The notes beneath the pieces were generated by a model, which saw only the letters and a list, made by a program, of their open reading frames with translations, had not been told where the DNA came from and did no database searches. A DNA stretch of 64,000 nucleotides, from the NCBI RefSeq assembly GCF_002017865.1, contig NZ_MTJN01000002.1:1488001-1552000 (forward strand). The letters are read 5' to 3'. Source of the stretch: Rhodoferax fermentans (GTDB lineage Bacteria > Pseudomonadota > Gammaproteobacteria > Burkholderiales > Burkholderiaceae_C). The position numbers were made by a program, and so were the translations under genes. Shown here one piece after another: positions 44,912 through 54,140 of the stretch (within the stretch, counting starts at the first letter, position 1; each line of letters opens with the position of its first letter).

Positions 44912-46243
44912 TTACAGGATGTAACGGCTCAGATCTTCGTTTTTGCTGAGTTCTGCCAGGCGAGACTCAACATAGGCGGCATCCACCTGCACTGTTTGAC
45001 CGCCCAGTTGGCTGGCGTTGAAACTCACCTCATCAAGCAGGCGTTCCATCACCGTGGACAACCTGCGTGCACCAATGTTCTCGGTGCGCTCATTCACATC
45101 AAAGGCGATCTGCGCCAGGCGTGTGATGCCCTCATCGGTGAAGACCACAGCCACCTGTTCGGTGGCCAGCAAAGCCTGGTATTGCTTGACCAGTGAGGCG
45201 TGGGTTTGGGTCAGGATCGCGACAAAATCCGCCACCGAGAGCGACTGCAGCTCGACCCGGATCGGAAAACGCCCCTGCAACTCGGGGATCAGATCGCTGG
45301 GTTTGCTCAGATGAAAAGCCCCCGAGGCGATGAACAGGATGTGGTCGGTCTTGACGGTGCCGTATTTGGTCGACACCGAGGTGCCCTCCACCAGTGGCAA
45401 CAGGTCGCGCTGCACGCCTTGGCGTGACACCTCGGCACTGCCACTTTCTGCGCGCGAGGTAACCTTGTCGATCTCGTCAATAAACACGATGCCGTTTTGC
45501 TCCAGCATCTGCAACGCCTGGGTCTTGATGTCGTCGTCATTTACGAGTTTGGCAGCTTCCTCGTCGGCCAGCAGTTTGAGCGCTTCGCTGATCTTGAGCT
45601 TGCGGGTCTGTTTTTTGGCAGTATTGAGTTGACCAAACATGCCGCGCAACTGTTCTGCCATCTCTTCCATGCCCGCCGGGCCCATGACCTCCAGGCGAGG
45701 TGAGGCCTGGGCCACATCGAGCTCGATCTCGCGGTCATGCAACTGCCCCTCGCGCAACTTCTTGCGAAAGGTCTGGCGTGCGGCGCTTTCGGGCTCCTGG
45801 GCTTCCATCACGCCAAATTCCTTGCGTGGCATCGGGATCAGGATATCAAGCACACGGTCCTCTGCGGCGTCTTCGGCGCGGGAGCGCACTTTCTGCATCT
45901 CGGTCTGGCGGGTCTGCTTGACCGCCACATCCGCCAGATCACGGATGATCGAATCCACGTCTTTGCCGACATACCCGACCTCGGTGAACTTGGTCGCCTC
46001 CACCTTGATGAACGGTGCATCAGCCAGACGAGCCAGGCGCCGCGCAATCTCGGTTTTGCCCACGCCCGTGGGGCCAATCATCAGGATGTTCTTGGGGGTG
46101 ATTTCAGCACGCAGATCGCTGTGGACCTGCTGCCTGCGCCAGCGGTTGCGCAGCGCAATCGCCACGGCCCGTTTGGCCTGCTGCTGGCCAACAATGTGTT
46201 TATCGAGTTCAGCGACGATGTCCTGGGGGGTTAAAGATGACAT
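44912..46243 (-). CDS. hslU: ATP-dependent protease ATPase subunit HslU
   Basis: AAA+ unfoldase that feeds HslV. The 443-residue protein has [25 protein letters not shown], the P-loop [16 protein letters not shown], the pore motif [17 protein letters not shown], Walker [12 protein letters not shown], and a C-terminus SRYIL that docks into HslV. It follows hslV by 61 bp. Confidence 0.98.
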   Translation of the reverse strand: MSSLTPQDIVAELDKHIVGQQQAKRAVAIALRNRWRRQQVHSDLRAEITPKNILMIGPTGVGKTEIARRLARLADAPFIKVEATKFTEVGYVGKDVDSIIRDLADVAVKQTRQTEMQKVRSRAEDAAEDRVLDILIPMPRKEFGVMEAQEPESAARQTFRKKLREGQLHDREIELDVAQASPRLEVMGPAGMEEMAEQLRGMFGQLNTAKKQTRKLKISEALKLLADEEAAKLVNDDDIKTQALQMLEQNGIVFIDEIDKVTSRAESGSAEVSRQGVQRDLLPLVEGTSVSTKYGTVKTDHILFIASGAFHLSKPSDLIPELQGRFPIRVELQSLSVADFVAILTQTHASLVKQYQALLATEQVAVVFTDEGITRLAQIAFDVNERTENIGARRLSTVMERLLDEVSFNASQLGGQTVQVDAAYVESRLAELSKNEDLSRYIL

Positions 46244-46304
46244 GGTTCAATCAGTGAAAGGTGCAGCCGTCCGGCTGCTGAGGTTCAGACCAGTGTGCTG
46301 GCGT

Positions 46305-46850
46305 TCAGAGACTCTCGATGGTGTGGTTCATGTTGGTGTAGATACAAATCTCACCCGCAATTTCCAAGGACTTTTTGACCATCTCGGTGGCTGACAACTC
46401 GGTGTTGCTGAGCAAAGCGATAGCCGCAGCTTGCGCATAGGCGCCACCTGAGCCAATCGCCACAATGCCGTTTTCGGGCTCCAGCACATCACCGTTGCCG
46501 GTGATGATCAGCGAAGCTTCTTTGTCGGCCACGGCCAGCATGGCCTCCAGGCGGCGCAGCACGCGGTCGGTGCGCCAGTCCTTGGTCAGCTCGATGGCGG
46601 CTCGCACCAGATGCCCCTGGTGTTTTTCCAGCTTGGCCTCAAAACGCTCGAACAAGGTGAAGGCATCGGCCGTAGCGCCTGCAAAACCCGCCAGCACCTT
46701 GCCATGGTAGAGCTTGCGCACCTTGCGTGCTGTGCCTTTGACCACGATGTTGCCCAGGGTCACCTGCCCGTCACCACCAATCGCCACTTGGACACCGTCT
46801 GGTGTCTGGCGACGCACGCTGATGATGGTGGTTCCGTGAAATTGTTCCAT
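46305..46850 (-). CDS. hslV: ATP-dependent protease subunit HslV
   Basis: Proteasome-like threonine peptidase, 181 residues. After removal of MEQFHG the catalytic threonine is exposed (TTIISVRR). [38 protein letters not shown] and [11 protein letters not shown] are family hallmarks. It forms dodecamers capped by HslU. Confidence 0.98.
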   Translation of the reverse strand: MEQFHGTTIISVRRQTPDGVQVAIGGDGQVTLGNIVVKGTARKVRKLYHGKVLAGFAGATADAFTLFERFEAKLEKHQGHLVRAAIELTKDWRTDRVLRRLEAMLAVADKEASLIITGNGDVLEPENGIVAIGSGGAYAQAAAIALLSNTELSATEMVKKSLEIAGEICIYTNMNHTIESL

Positions 46851-46866
46851 AAACTCGCTGTATGTC

Positions 46867-48567
46867 CTAGTTGCTGCGGGCCGTCACCCGCGCATGTTCG
46901 TTGATGCCGATCAGGTTGAAAAACGCGGCCACCAAATGTGGCAGGCGCGCAAACTCGATCTTTTTGCCGGTCGCCTGTGCACTGGCGACCCAATTCAGAA
47001 TGCTGCCGGCGGCGGAAAAGTCGACACGCACCAGCGCGTCGCAGGTGATCAGCACATCCCCCTTGGCTTGCAAGGCTTGCTGCAAGGGCTTGAGACCTGC
47101 AGCCACGCTACCGAGAAGATCACCGGCCAGCTCCAAACGGCTGGCATTGGCATCAACAAACGGTGTGCGCTCGGTCAGGGGATCGGCCAGCGTCGACACC
47201 TGGTTCAGTTCGTCGCGCCAGTCCAAACCCATGGCGCCCACGCTCTGAGCCAACACATGTTGACAACGCGCATCCTGCCAGGCCGGCGGCGAGATATCGT
47301 AGGTCACGCAGTAGTCCATCGACACCAGCTCAAACTCTTCGCGCGAGCCCAGCACACGCAAAGCATTCAGGCGCAATTGCCACCAGAACGGGGCAACGTC
47401 CCTGTCACCCAGGGGCGTGTTGGCTCGCAACTGCGCGTCAAGACTACCCAGGTTGTCAAATTGCAGGGACAAAGTTTGATCACACCACTGCCGCATCACC
47501 GCCGCCAAAGCCACTGCCGCGTCCGGGCTGATGTTTTCCAGCAGACGCCAGTCCAGTCGGTGAAGGCCGCCCCCCGTTGTGACACTGGCTTGCAACTGCG
47601 CAACGGCCAGCTTGTCGAGCATCGCGGGCGACTGCCACCGTGCCACTGCGGGGCTGCGCTGGGCTTGAACCTGCGCCAGTCGCTCGTACAGGGCGACCTG
47701 GCCGGTGGATCGGTACAGGTCCTGCAAGGCGGTGGTCCACGCCGCCTTGGCGCTTGGATCTGCGGCTTCCCCTTTGAGCGCCAGCGTCAGCACCGACTCG
47801 GCACCGGCGTCATCGCTGTTGGCAAAACGGATGGCCGCATCTTCGATCACCGGATCAGAGGACACCTGCCCCATCTCGACCGAGACCATGTTGGAGCAGG
47901 AAAAGTCGCTGTAATCGGTGGGTTCAAAACTGGCCACACCAACCGGCATCGTGAGCTTGGAGCGCGACTTGGCAGACCACGCCTGGTCCTGCGCTGCGCT
48001 GATGGGCAACTGCGGCGTCAAGGCCTCAAGACTGGTGGGCATGGTCGGTGCAAAGGCCAGACGGGTGTCGATCTGTGACTCTACCGCTGTTGTGCTGGAA
48101 AGGCTGCTGCCACTGGCAAGCGCTGGCGCTCGCGCCACGGAGGTGGCTGAGCTGGTGGATGCGCTGGGGCTGGGTGGTGCCGCTGACGCGGGCTCCCCGG
48201 GCTTGCGCTGCTGGCCGTTCCACCACTGCCTGGACATCTGGGCTTCGATCTCGTCGATCTTCTTGAGGGTCGAGGCACGTGTTTCAGACTCTGGGAACCC
48301 CGAACTGTCCTGGTAGAACGATGCGCGCGCTGCCATTTCGGACAAGGCGGACGGCGACACTTCGCGCAACTTGCGCAGCTGGCTGAACTCGCGCCGACGC
48401 ACCGCATCGTTGTGCGCTTTGCGCTCAACCATGCGTTTGATTGCCAGCTTGCCCAGCTCCCCCGGATCCCCGGCCGGCGACTGCGGCGGTGGCACATCAC
48501 TCACCGGGCTACGCACAAAATTGGCAACCCTGGCCAACAAACCGGTAGACGTGTCTTTGGTTGCCAT
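46867..48567 (-). CDS. STAS-domain protein, function unknown
   Basis: A 566-residue protein. Residues about 1-110 are basic and helical ([30 protein letters not shown]), followed by a Ser/Ala/Pro-rich linker and a helical middle part with TPR-like character. The C-terminal STAS-like domain is about 470-566 ([47 protein letters not shown]). STAS domains act in anti-anti-sigma switches and transporters. Its place between dksA and hslV suggests co-transcription with a stress-response set. ATG 48567; a GTG lies one codon earlier. Confidence 0.75.
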   Translation of the reverse strand: MATKDTSTGLLARVANFVRSPVSDVPPPQSPAGDPGELGKLAIKRMVERKAHNDAVRRREFSQLRKLREVSPSALSEMAARASFYQDSSGFPESETRASTLKKIDEIEAQMSRQWWNGQQRKPGEPASAAPPSPSASTSSATSVARAPALASGSSLSSTTAVESQIDTRLAFAPTMPTSLEALTPQLPISAAQDQAWSAKSRSKLTMPVGVASFEPTDYSDFSCSNMVSVEMGQVSSDPVIEDAAIRFANSDDAGAESVLTLALKGEAADPSAKAAWTTALQDLYRSTGQVALYERLAQVQAQRSPAVARWQSPAMLDKLAVAQLQASVTTGGGLHRLDWRLLENISPDAAVALAAVMRQWCDQTLSLQFDNLGSLDAQLRANTPLGDRDVAPFWWQLRLNALRVLGSREEFELVSMDYCVTYDISPPAWQDARCQHVLAQSVGAMGLDWRDELNQVSTLADPLTERTPFVDANASRLELAGDLLGSVAAGLKPLQQALQAKGDVLITCDALVRVDFSAAGSILNWVASAQATGKKIEFARLPHLVAAFFNLIGINEHARVTARSN

Positions 48568-48606
48568 CACTCAGTCTGGTGTTATCAGCCCTGCCAACAC
48601 GCGGTC

Positions 48607-49776
48607 TCAGTCCCCAAACATTTTCTGCTTGAGTTCACGACGTTGTTGTGCCTCGAGCGACAAGGTGGCGGTCGGTCGGGCCAGCAGTCGGCCCACACCA
48701 ATCGGCTCGCCGGTTTCGTCGCAGTAGCCATAGTCACCCGCGTCGATGCGGTTGATGGACTGCTCGATCTTCTTGAGCAACTTGCGCTCACGGTCACGGG
48801 TGCGCAACTCCAGGGCGTGTTCTTCCTCGATCGTGGCCCGGTCGGCCGGATCCGGCACCACCACGGTGTCTTCACGCAAATGCTCGGTGGTTTCACCGGC
48901 GTTGCTGAGGATGTCGGTCTTGAGCGCCACCAGCTTCTGGCGGAAAAACGCCATTTGGGTGTCGTTCATGTAGTCGTCATCCGACATGGCAATGATTTCG
49001 GCATCCGTCAGTTCGGCCACCGACTTGGTCTTCCAGTTGTTGGCCAGCTTGGGGTCTTTTTTGATGGCCGAGGCCAGCGGCGACACAATCGGCTGCACCG
49101 ATGTCATCTGGGTAAAACTGGCCTTGGCCGCTGTGGACGCCACCGACTGCGCCATGGACGGAACGGTCAACTGTGCCAGCCGCGAGGACGGGCGCCCAGA
49201 ACGCACCGGCACGCCCAGCGGCGTGAGTTGCGCCACAGCGGCTGGTTTGACCGCTGCCACCGACTCATTGGGTTTCGGGGCTCTGGTGAATTTGGGAGTA
49301 GAGGTCACGGTTGCGGTTTGATCGAGAGTGGTCACAGATAAAGGCTTCTTTGGGGAACGGGATGGCGCCGGTTTTGGCTCCGGCGCTGCTTTGGCAGTTT
49401 CGGTTTTTTTGACCGCTGCTGCCTTTTTAACAACCGCCACAGGCGTGTCCGCTGCTTTGGTTTTGGCAGCTGGCTTGGCCGCCGGTTTGGCTGGAGAGGC
49501 CACCACCGCCTTCTTGGTTGGCGCCGCTTGACTGGCTTTGGCCGCAGGTGCGGGCTTGGCGGCAACAACCGCTTTGGCGGGTACAGCTTTCTGTTTCACG
49601 ACTGGCGCTTTCACAGGTGGTCTCCTGGCGGGATTTTTATGAGCTTTGGCAGAGGAAACTGTTGTTTGTACCGTCGTTGGCAACCTGGAAACGCCGGTTG
49701 GCGCTTTTTCTTCGGCGCGCGAGTGTACTGGCGCAGCCTTCGAAAAACCCATCAGTTGCAAAAGAGAGACAAACAT
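48607..49776 (-). CDS. dksA: DksA-family RNA polymerase-binding protein with long N-terminal extension
   Basis: DksA inserts a coiled coil into the RNA polymerase secondary channel and works with ppGpp. The last 135 residues match DksA: ELTDAEIIAMSDDDYMNDTQMAFFR, the coiled-coil tip PDPADRA, and YGYCDETGEPIGVGRLLARPTATL. Of the four zinc-finger cysteines only C352 remains; the others are T355, S373 and A376, as in zinc-independent DksA2 types. Residues 1-250 are an Ala/Lys/Pro-rich, histone-H1-like extension. A strong CGGAGG ribosome site before the ATG at 49776 supports the long form. The gap to the GTPase gene is 18 bp. Confidence 0.9.
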   Translation of the reverse strand: MFVSLLQLMGFSKAAPVHSRAEEKAPTGVSRLPTTVQTTVSSAKAHKNPARRPPVKAPVVKQKAVPAKAVVAAKPAPAAKASQAAPTKKAVVASPAKPAAKPAAKTKAADTPVAVVKKAAAVKKTETAKAAPEPKPAPSRSPKKPLSVTTLDQTATVTSTPKFTRAPKPNESVAAVKPAAVAQLTPLGVPVRSGRPSSRLAQLTVPSMAQSVASTAAKASFTQMTSVQPIVSPLASAIKKDPKLANNWKTKSVAELTDAEIIAMSDDDYMNDTQMAFFRQKLVALKTDILSNAGETTEHLREDTVVVPDPADRATIEEEHALELRTRDRERKLLKKIEQSINRIDAGDYGYCDETGEPIGVGRLLARPTATLSLEAQQRRELKQKMFGD

Positions 49777-49794
49777 CAGCCCTCCGGGGCGGGG

Positions 49795-50856
49795 TTAAAA
49801 GACAGGCTCACACAAGGCTTGCTCCATACCTTGCAGGAAAATGTCCTGGGGCAGATCGATACCAATAAATACCATTTTGCTACAACGTTTTTCGTCTTTG
49901 GCCCATGCCGGGCCCAGGTCACTGCCCATCAACTGGTGCACGCCCTGGAAAATCACCTTGCGCTCGGTGCCCTGCATGTACAGCACACCTTTGTAGCGCA
50001 ACATGCGCGGGCCATAGATGTTGACCACCGCGCCCAGAAAGTCTTCGAGCTTGGCCGGATCGAACGCGCGATCTGAACGGAACACAAAACTTTTCACGTC
50101 GTCATCGTGGGCGTGGTGGTGGCCATCATGCTGGTGCGACGGGTGGTTGCAATGTTCACCATGTGCGTGGTCATGGTGTTCGTGATGATCGTGCTCGTCT
50201 TCCTTGAGGAAGTCCGGGTCAATGTCGAGTTTGGTGTTGAGGTTAAAACCGCGCAGGTCAAACACCTCACTGAGCGCCACCTCACCAAAATGCACGGCTT
50301 TTTGCGGCGCACGCGGGTTCATGTGTTTGAGGCGATGCTGCAGGTCCGCCACCTCGTCGGCCGACACCAGATCGGTCTTGCTGAGGAAAATCTGGTCGGC
50401 AAACCCCACCTGGCGGCGGGCTTCCTGGCGGTCATCAAGCTGCTGGTTGGCGTGTTTGGCATCCACCAGGGTCAGGATCGAATCGAGCAGATAACTCTCG
50501 GCGATCTCGTCGTCCATGAAAAAGGTCTGCGCCACCGGGCCGGGGTCGGCCACACCAGTGGTTTCGATCACCACGCGGTCAAAGTCAAGCAGGCCCTGAC
50601 GCTTCTTGGCGGCCAGCAGCTGCAGCGCTTCACGCAAGTCTTCGCGGATGGAACAGCAGATGCAGCCATTGCTCATCTGGATGATCTGCTCCTTGGAGTC
50701 GGTCACCAGGATGTCGTTGTCGATGTTTTCCTCACCAAACTCGTTCTCGATCACAGCAATCTTCTGGCCATGCGCCTCGGCCAGCACACGTTTGAGCAGT
50801 GTGGTTTTGCCGGAGCCGAGAAAGCCGGTAAGGATCGTGGCAGGAATCAGGGACAT
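49795..50856 (-). CDS. COG0523/CobW-family GTPase, putative zinc metallochaperone
   Basis: A 353-residue G3E GTPase with Walker A GFLGSGKTT (11-19), the metal motif GCICC (64-68), ETTGVADPGPV and SKTDLV (NKxD). A histidine/aspartate-rich loop near residues 220-255 (DHHEHHDHAHGEHCNHPSH...) can bind metal. The C-terminal CobW_C domain holds FQGVHQLM. The family delivers zinc or cobalt to client proteins. It lies directly upstream of the zinc-finger-poor dksA, the same pairing as in zinc-starvation modules. No Zur-type palindrome was seen upstream. Confidence 0.92.
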   Translation of the reverse strand: MSLIPATILTGFLGSGKTTLLKRVLAEAHGQKIAVIENEFGEENIDNDILVTDSKEQIIQMSNGCICCSIREDLREALQLLAAKKRQGLLDFDRVVIETTGVADPGPVAQTFFMDDEIAESYLLDSILTLVDAKHANQQLDDRQEARRQVGFADQIFLSKTDLVSADEVADLQHRLKHMNPRAPQKAVHFGEVALSEVFDLRGFNLNTKLDIDPDFLKEDEHDHHEHHDHAHGEHCNHPSHQHDGHHHAHDDDVKSFVFRSDRAFDPAKLEDFLGAVVNIYGPRMLRYKGVLYMQGTERKVIFQGVHQLMGSDLGPAWAKDEKRCSKMVFIGIDLPQDIFLQGMEQALCEPVF

Positions 50857-50908
50857 GGTAGAGCGGGGGTTGGAAAGGCAGCGAGTGTAACGACGAACCG
50901 GCTACAGC

Positions 50909-52090
50909 TTACTTACGCATGACCACCAGACCTTTCAGGTATTCCCCCTCGGGGAAATGGATGGTCATCGGGTGGTCTGGCGCGCCGCCCAAACGCTCGT
51001 GGATGAAACCGTCGACCCCGGCGTCACATCCGGCCGAGGCCACAATTTTGTGGAACAGGTCGGCGCTGATGCCGCCCGAGCAGCTGTAGGTGAACAACAC
51101 ACCCCCGGGCTCCAAAATCTTGAAGGCCAGGCGGTTGATGTCTTTGTAAGCGCGTGCGGCGCGTTCGGCATGTGCCACCGTGGGTGCAAACTTGGGCGGG
51201 TCCAGCACGATGGCATCAAACGTGCGGCCCTGTTCGGCAAACTGGCGCAGCGAGGCGTTCACATCCGCGTCCATAAAACTGGCACGTTCTGGCGCCAGCC
51301 CATTGAGCGCCACATTGGCCGCTGCCTTGGCCAAGGCCGGGCCGCTGGAGTCGATCGAGGTGACATGCGCCGCGCCGCCCTGCAGCCCGGCCACAGTGAA
51401 ACCACCGGTATAACAGTAACAATTGAGCACCCGCTCAAACCGGAGCCGTTGGCAGTAGTCAAAAAAGCGTTTGCGGCTGTCGCGCTGGTCCAGGTAAAAG
51501 CCGGTTTTGTGGCCTTCGGCGATGTTCACCGCGAGCTGCCAGCTGTGCTCCTGCAACAGCAGCTCCACCTCACCCTCACCACGCAGCCAGCCGGTGGCCT
51601 CGGCCAAGCCTTCGAGCGTGCGGCTGCTGGCGTCGCTGCGCTCGTACAGTTTGGTCAGGCCCGTGGCGGCGAGCAATGCGTCGGCAATCACGTCTTTCCA
51701 GCGCTCGACACCGGCACTGGTGAACTGCGCCACCAGCGTGTCTGCGTAGCGGTCCACAATCAGCCCGGGCAAACCGTCAGACTCGCCATGGATCAGGCGC
51801 ACACCATTACTTTGTATGCCAAATCGGCCTCTAGCCCTTATCGCGTTTGAGCAAGTAGCTACAAAAAACGATGCATCGATGCGTTGCTTTTCGTCAAAAC
51901 TCCAGGCTCGGGCGCGGATTTTGGAGCTGGGGCTGAACGCCGCCCAAGCCAGAAACTGGCCTTCGCTCGATTCCACACGCACGGTTTCACCGGGGTCGGC
52001 ACTCCCGCGGGCGATGGCCGACTCAAAAATCCAGGGGTGTTGGCGCAGGAGGGAACGCTCCTTGCCAGGTCGTAGACGGATAATTTTCAT
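50909..52090 (-). CDS. rlmI: 23S rRNA m5C1962 methyltransferase RlmI type
   Basis: A 393-residue SAM enzyme with an N-terminal PUA domain (LRPGKERSLLRQHPWIFESAI) and a Rossmann methyltransferase domain: LNCYCYTGGFTVAGLQGGAAHVTSID, and catalytic IVLDPPKFAP and YSCSGG. It methylates cytosine in 23S rRNA. A palindromic element (51814-51869) encodes SFFVATCSNAIRARGRFGIQSNG between the PUA and catalytic parts without a frameshift. It starts immediately after the upstream small gene's stop. Confidence 0.93.
   Translation of the reverse strand: MKIIRLRPGKERSLLRQHPWIFESAIARGSADPGETVRVESSEGQFLAWAAFSPSSKIRARAWSFDEKQRIDASFFVATCSNAIRARGRFGIQSNGVRLIHGESDGLPGLIVDRYADTLVAQFTSAGVERWKDVIADALLAATGLTKLYERSDASSRTLEGLAEATGWLRGEGEVELLLQEHSWQLAVNIAEGHKTGFYLDQRDSRKRFFDYCQRLRFERVLNCYCYTGGFTVAGLQGGAAHVTSIDSSGPALAKAAANVALNGLAPERASFMDADVNASLRQFAEQGRTFDAIVLDPPKFAPTVAHAERAARAYKDINRLAFKILEPGGVLFTYSCSGGISADLFHKIVASAGCDAGVDGFIHERLGGAPDHPMTIHFPEGEYLKGLVVMRK
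51814..51869. repeat. Palindromic element copy 9, inside rlmI
   Basis: Left flank GCCAAATCGGCCTCTAGCCCTT is nearly the same as the intergenic copy at 6135; right flank GCAAGTAGCTACAAAAAA. The right core arm has decayed. The reading phase differs by one from the murG and aroE copies. Confidence 0.55.
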
Positions 52091-52402
52091 TCAATAGGTG
52101 ATGGCCATGGCAGGCACATCGACACGGATCATGGGTTTGCCCAGCGCCGAACTCACCGCTGCAACGTAGCCAGCGGCCCACTTCGGATCTTTCAACAACG
52201 CGGCACCGGCGGCTTGGGTTACCACCAGCACCTTGTCAGCGGTCAGCACCTTGCCACTGGCGCGCAGCGGCTCACACTCCAGTTCGGTGAACTGTTTGTC
52301 GAGCCAGGCACGTGCGGCGTCGTGCGCCAGAGGGGTGCCATCGGGCACGGGGAAAGTCAGTTCAACTCCTTTGTCCAAGACAACGCTGATTTGCTTTTGC
52401 AT
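52091..52402 (-). CDS. Conserved hypothetical protein, 103 aa
   Basis: A small soluble alpha/beta protein (MQKQISVVLDKGVELTFPVPDGTPL ... GYVAAVSSALGKPMIRVDVPAMAITY). I do not recognise a domain. It ends one base before rlmI and starts 36 bp after xerC, so it is embedded in the dapF-to-hslU run. Its regular composition and tight spacing support a real gene. Confidence 0.75.
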   Translation of the reverse strand: MQKQISVVLDKGVELTFPVPDGTPLAHDAARAWLDKQFTELECEPLRASGKVLTADKVLVVTQAAGAALLKDPKWAAGYVAAVSSALGKPMIRVDVPAMAITY

Positions 52403-52438
52403 AGGGCACCTGTTGATGAGAAGTTGAGGGGAAAGTCG

Positions 52439-53386
52439 CTATTTTGAACTACCCGGCTTGAGGTGAGCGCGCGGGTGCGCCGCATCATAGGCCTTGGTCA
52501 GGTGGCCAAAGTCCAGCCGGGTGTAGATCTGGGTGGTGCTGATGTTGGCATGGCCCAGCAACTCCTGCACCCCACGCAGGTCGCTGCTGGACTGCAACAC
52601 ATGGCTGGCAAAGGAATGGCGCAGCATGTGCGGGTGCACCGGTGCGGCCAGTCCGGCTTGCAGACTGCGTGACTGCAGCCGCTTCCAGACCGACTGCGCC
52701 GACAAACGCGTGCCGTTGCGCCCAATAAACAGCGCGGCCTGCTGAGTCGGCTCGGACAAGCGGGCCAGTCCCTGATCCCGCACAGCCAGCCAGCGCTGCA
52801 CCGCAGCCACCGCCTGGCTGCCGACCGGCACAATGCGTCGTTTGCTGCCTTTGCCCAACACATGGGCCTCACCGGCTTGTAAATCGAGCCAGCCACGTGC
52901 GCTGGCGCTGGCCACCACATCCAGACCGGTGACTTCGGCCAGACGCAGGCCACTGCCGTAGAGCAACTCGACCAGGGCCGCGTCACGCGCTTCCAGCCAG
53001 GGCTTGTCACTCTCATTTTGGAAGCTGGCGAGTTGCACCGCGTCGTCCACTGTGAGCGCCTTGGGCAAGGGTTTGGCGGCCTTGGGCGAGCGCACATTGA
53101 GCACCGGGTTGACCTGCACCAGGCCTTCATGGCCCAGCCAGGTATAAAAACCGCGCCAGCCCGACAGAATCAGCGCAATCCCCCGGCCACTGCGGCCACC
53201 GCTGTGCATCTGCGCCGCCCAGCGCCGGATGTGGGCCGGCTGGACCTCGGTCAGCCCCACACCGGCGGCAGCGGCCAGGTCCGCCAATTTGGCCAGGTCC
53301 AGGCCGTAAAGCGTGACCGTGCGCTCGGCCAGGCGTTTTTCAAAACGCACATGGTCCAGATAACGCTGAACCAGGGGGTCGATCAT
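52439..53386 (-). CDS. xerC: Tyrosine recombinase XerC
   Basis: Resolves chromosome dimers at dif with XerD. The 315-residue protein has an N-terminal SAM-like core-binding domain (YLDHVRFEKRLAERTVTLYGLDL) and the catalytic residues in LYGSGLRLAEVTGL (R), HPHMLRHSFASHVL (HxxR) and HANISTTQIYTRLDF (H, Y). The ATG at 53386 fits the usual XerC start. The dapF-DUF484-xerC order supports XerC rather than XerD. Confidence 0.94.
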   Translation of the reverse strand: MIDPLVQRYLDHVRFEKRLAERTVTLYGLDLAKLADLAAAAGVGLTEVQPAHIRRWAAQMHSGGRSGRGIALILSGWRGFYTWLGHEGLVQVNPVLNVRSPKAAKPLPKALTVDDAVQLASFQNESDKPWLEARDAALVELLYGSGLRLAEVTGLDVVASASARGWLDLQAGEAHVLGKGSKRRIVPVGSQAVAAVQRWLAVRDQGLARLSEPTQQAALFIGRNGTRLSAQSVWKRLQSRSLQAGLAAPVHPHMLRHSFASHVLQSSSDLRGVQELLGHANISTTQIYTRLDFGHLTKAYDAAHPRAHLKPGSSK

Positions 53387-53412
53387 GCGCGGTACAAGCG
53401 GTGCAACAGAGA

Positions 53413-54132
53413 CTAACGCAGCGGCGAGAGCGCGGCGCTGGCCAGCTCGGAAATACGCGCCAGGAAATCGGTACCCATGGTGCTGGCAAAACGTTGTGCG
53501 TCGGGGGAGGCCAGCACCAGCAGACCAAACGCTGGCGCCACACCGCCGTGTGCGCCGTTGGTCTCGGGCAAACCACGCAGCGGCAAAATCGCCAGTGACA
53601 CCGCCGCCTGGGGTTCGGGCAGCCAGTTGATCGCCTCCAGCCCGGTGTTGACACCGCAAAACGGTTCGGTCAGCGAGGTGGCAAAGGACTTGGCATCGTC
53701 GCTGACGCCGGTAGCAAACTCGCAGGACGCGTACTGTGGCGCCACACCCCAGACCTTGATGCCGACCTGCGGCACCGAAAACTGGTCGGCCAGTTCGTCG
53801 GCAATCAGCTGCGGCAATGCCTGCACATCGGTGTTGAGGAACAGGGTGCGCGCCCAATACAGCAGCTTGTCGGACAACACCATGTTTTCGTTGACATTGC
53901 GGATCATGTCCATGATGCGCTGCTCCAGCATCCGGATTTTTTCGCGCAACAAGGTGGCCTGGCGCTCTTGCAGGCTGACCGCACGCTGGCTGTGCGGGCT
54001 GGTGAGCTGCACGGCGGCCAGCAACTCGGCATGGCGTTCAAAAAAGTCGGGCGTGTTGGCCAGGTAGTTGGCGATGTCGTCTTCGGTGATCGGGCTGCCA
54101 ATGGCGCTGGGGAGATGGGAGGTGGGTGACAT
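53413..54132 (-). CDS. DUF484 family protein (GAF-like)
   Basis: A 239-residue protein. The N-terminus ITEDDIANYLANTPDFFERHAELLA and SLQERQATLLREKIRMLEQRI (coiled coil) are DUF484 hallmarks, followed by a GAF-like domain. The function is not settled; it is habitually found between dapF and xerC, as here. It lies 26 bp upstream of xerC and 8 bp after dapF. Confidence 0.9.
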   Translation of the reverse strand: MSPTSHLPSAIGSPITEDDIANYLANTPDFFERHAELLAAVQLTSPHSQRAVSLQERQATLLREKIRMLEQRIMDMIRNVNENMVLSDKLLYWARTLFLNTDVQALPQLIADELADQFSVPQVGIKVWGVAPQYASCEFATGVSDDAKSFATSLTEPFCGVNTGLEAINWLPEPQAAVSLAILPLRGLPETNGAHGGVAPAFGLLVLASPDAQRFASTMGTDFLARISELASAALSPLR

Positions 54133-54140
54133 GTTTGCCT

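Noticed and set aside
50857..50908. Searched for a Zur box upstream of the COG0523 gene
   Set aside because: No AT-rich dyad with the Zur-type spacing is visible.
53387..53857. The xerC frame is open far upstream of 53386
   Set aside because: The extension overlaps the DUF484 gene antiphase and has no protein-like features; the XerC N-terminal domain begins at 53386.
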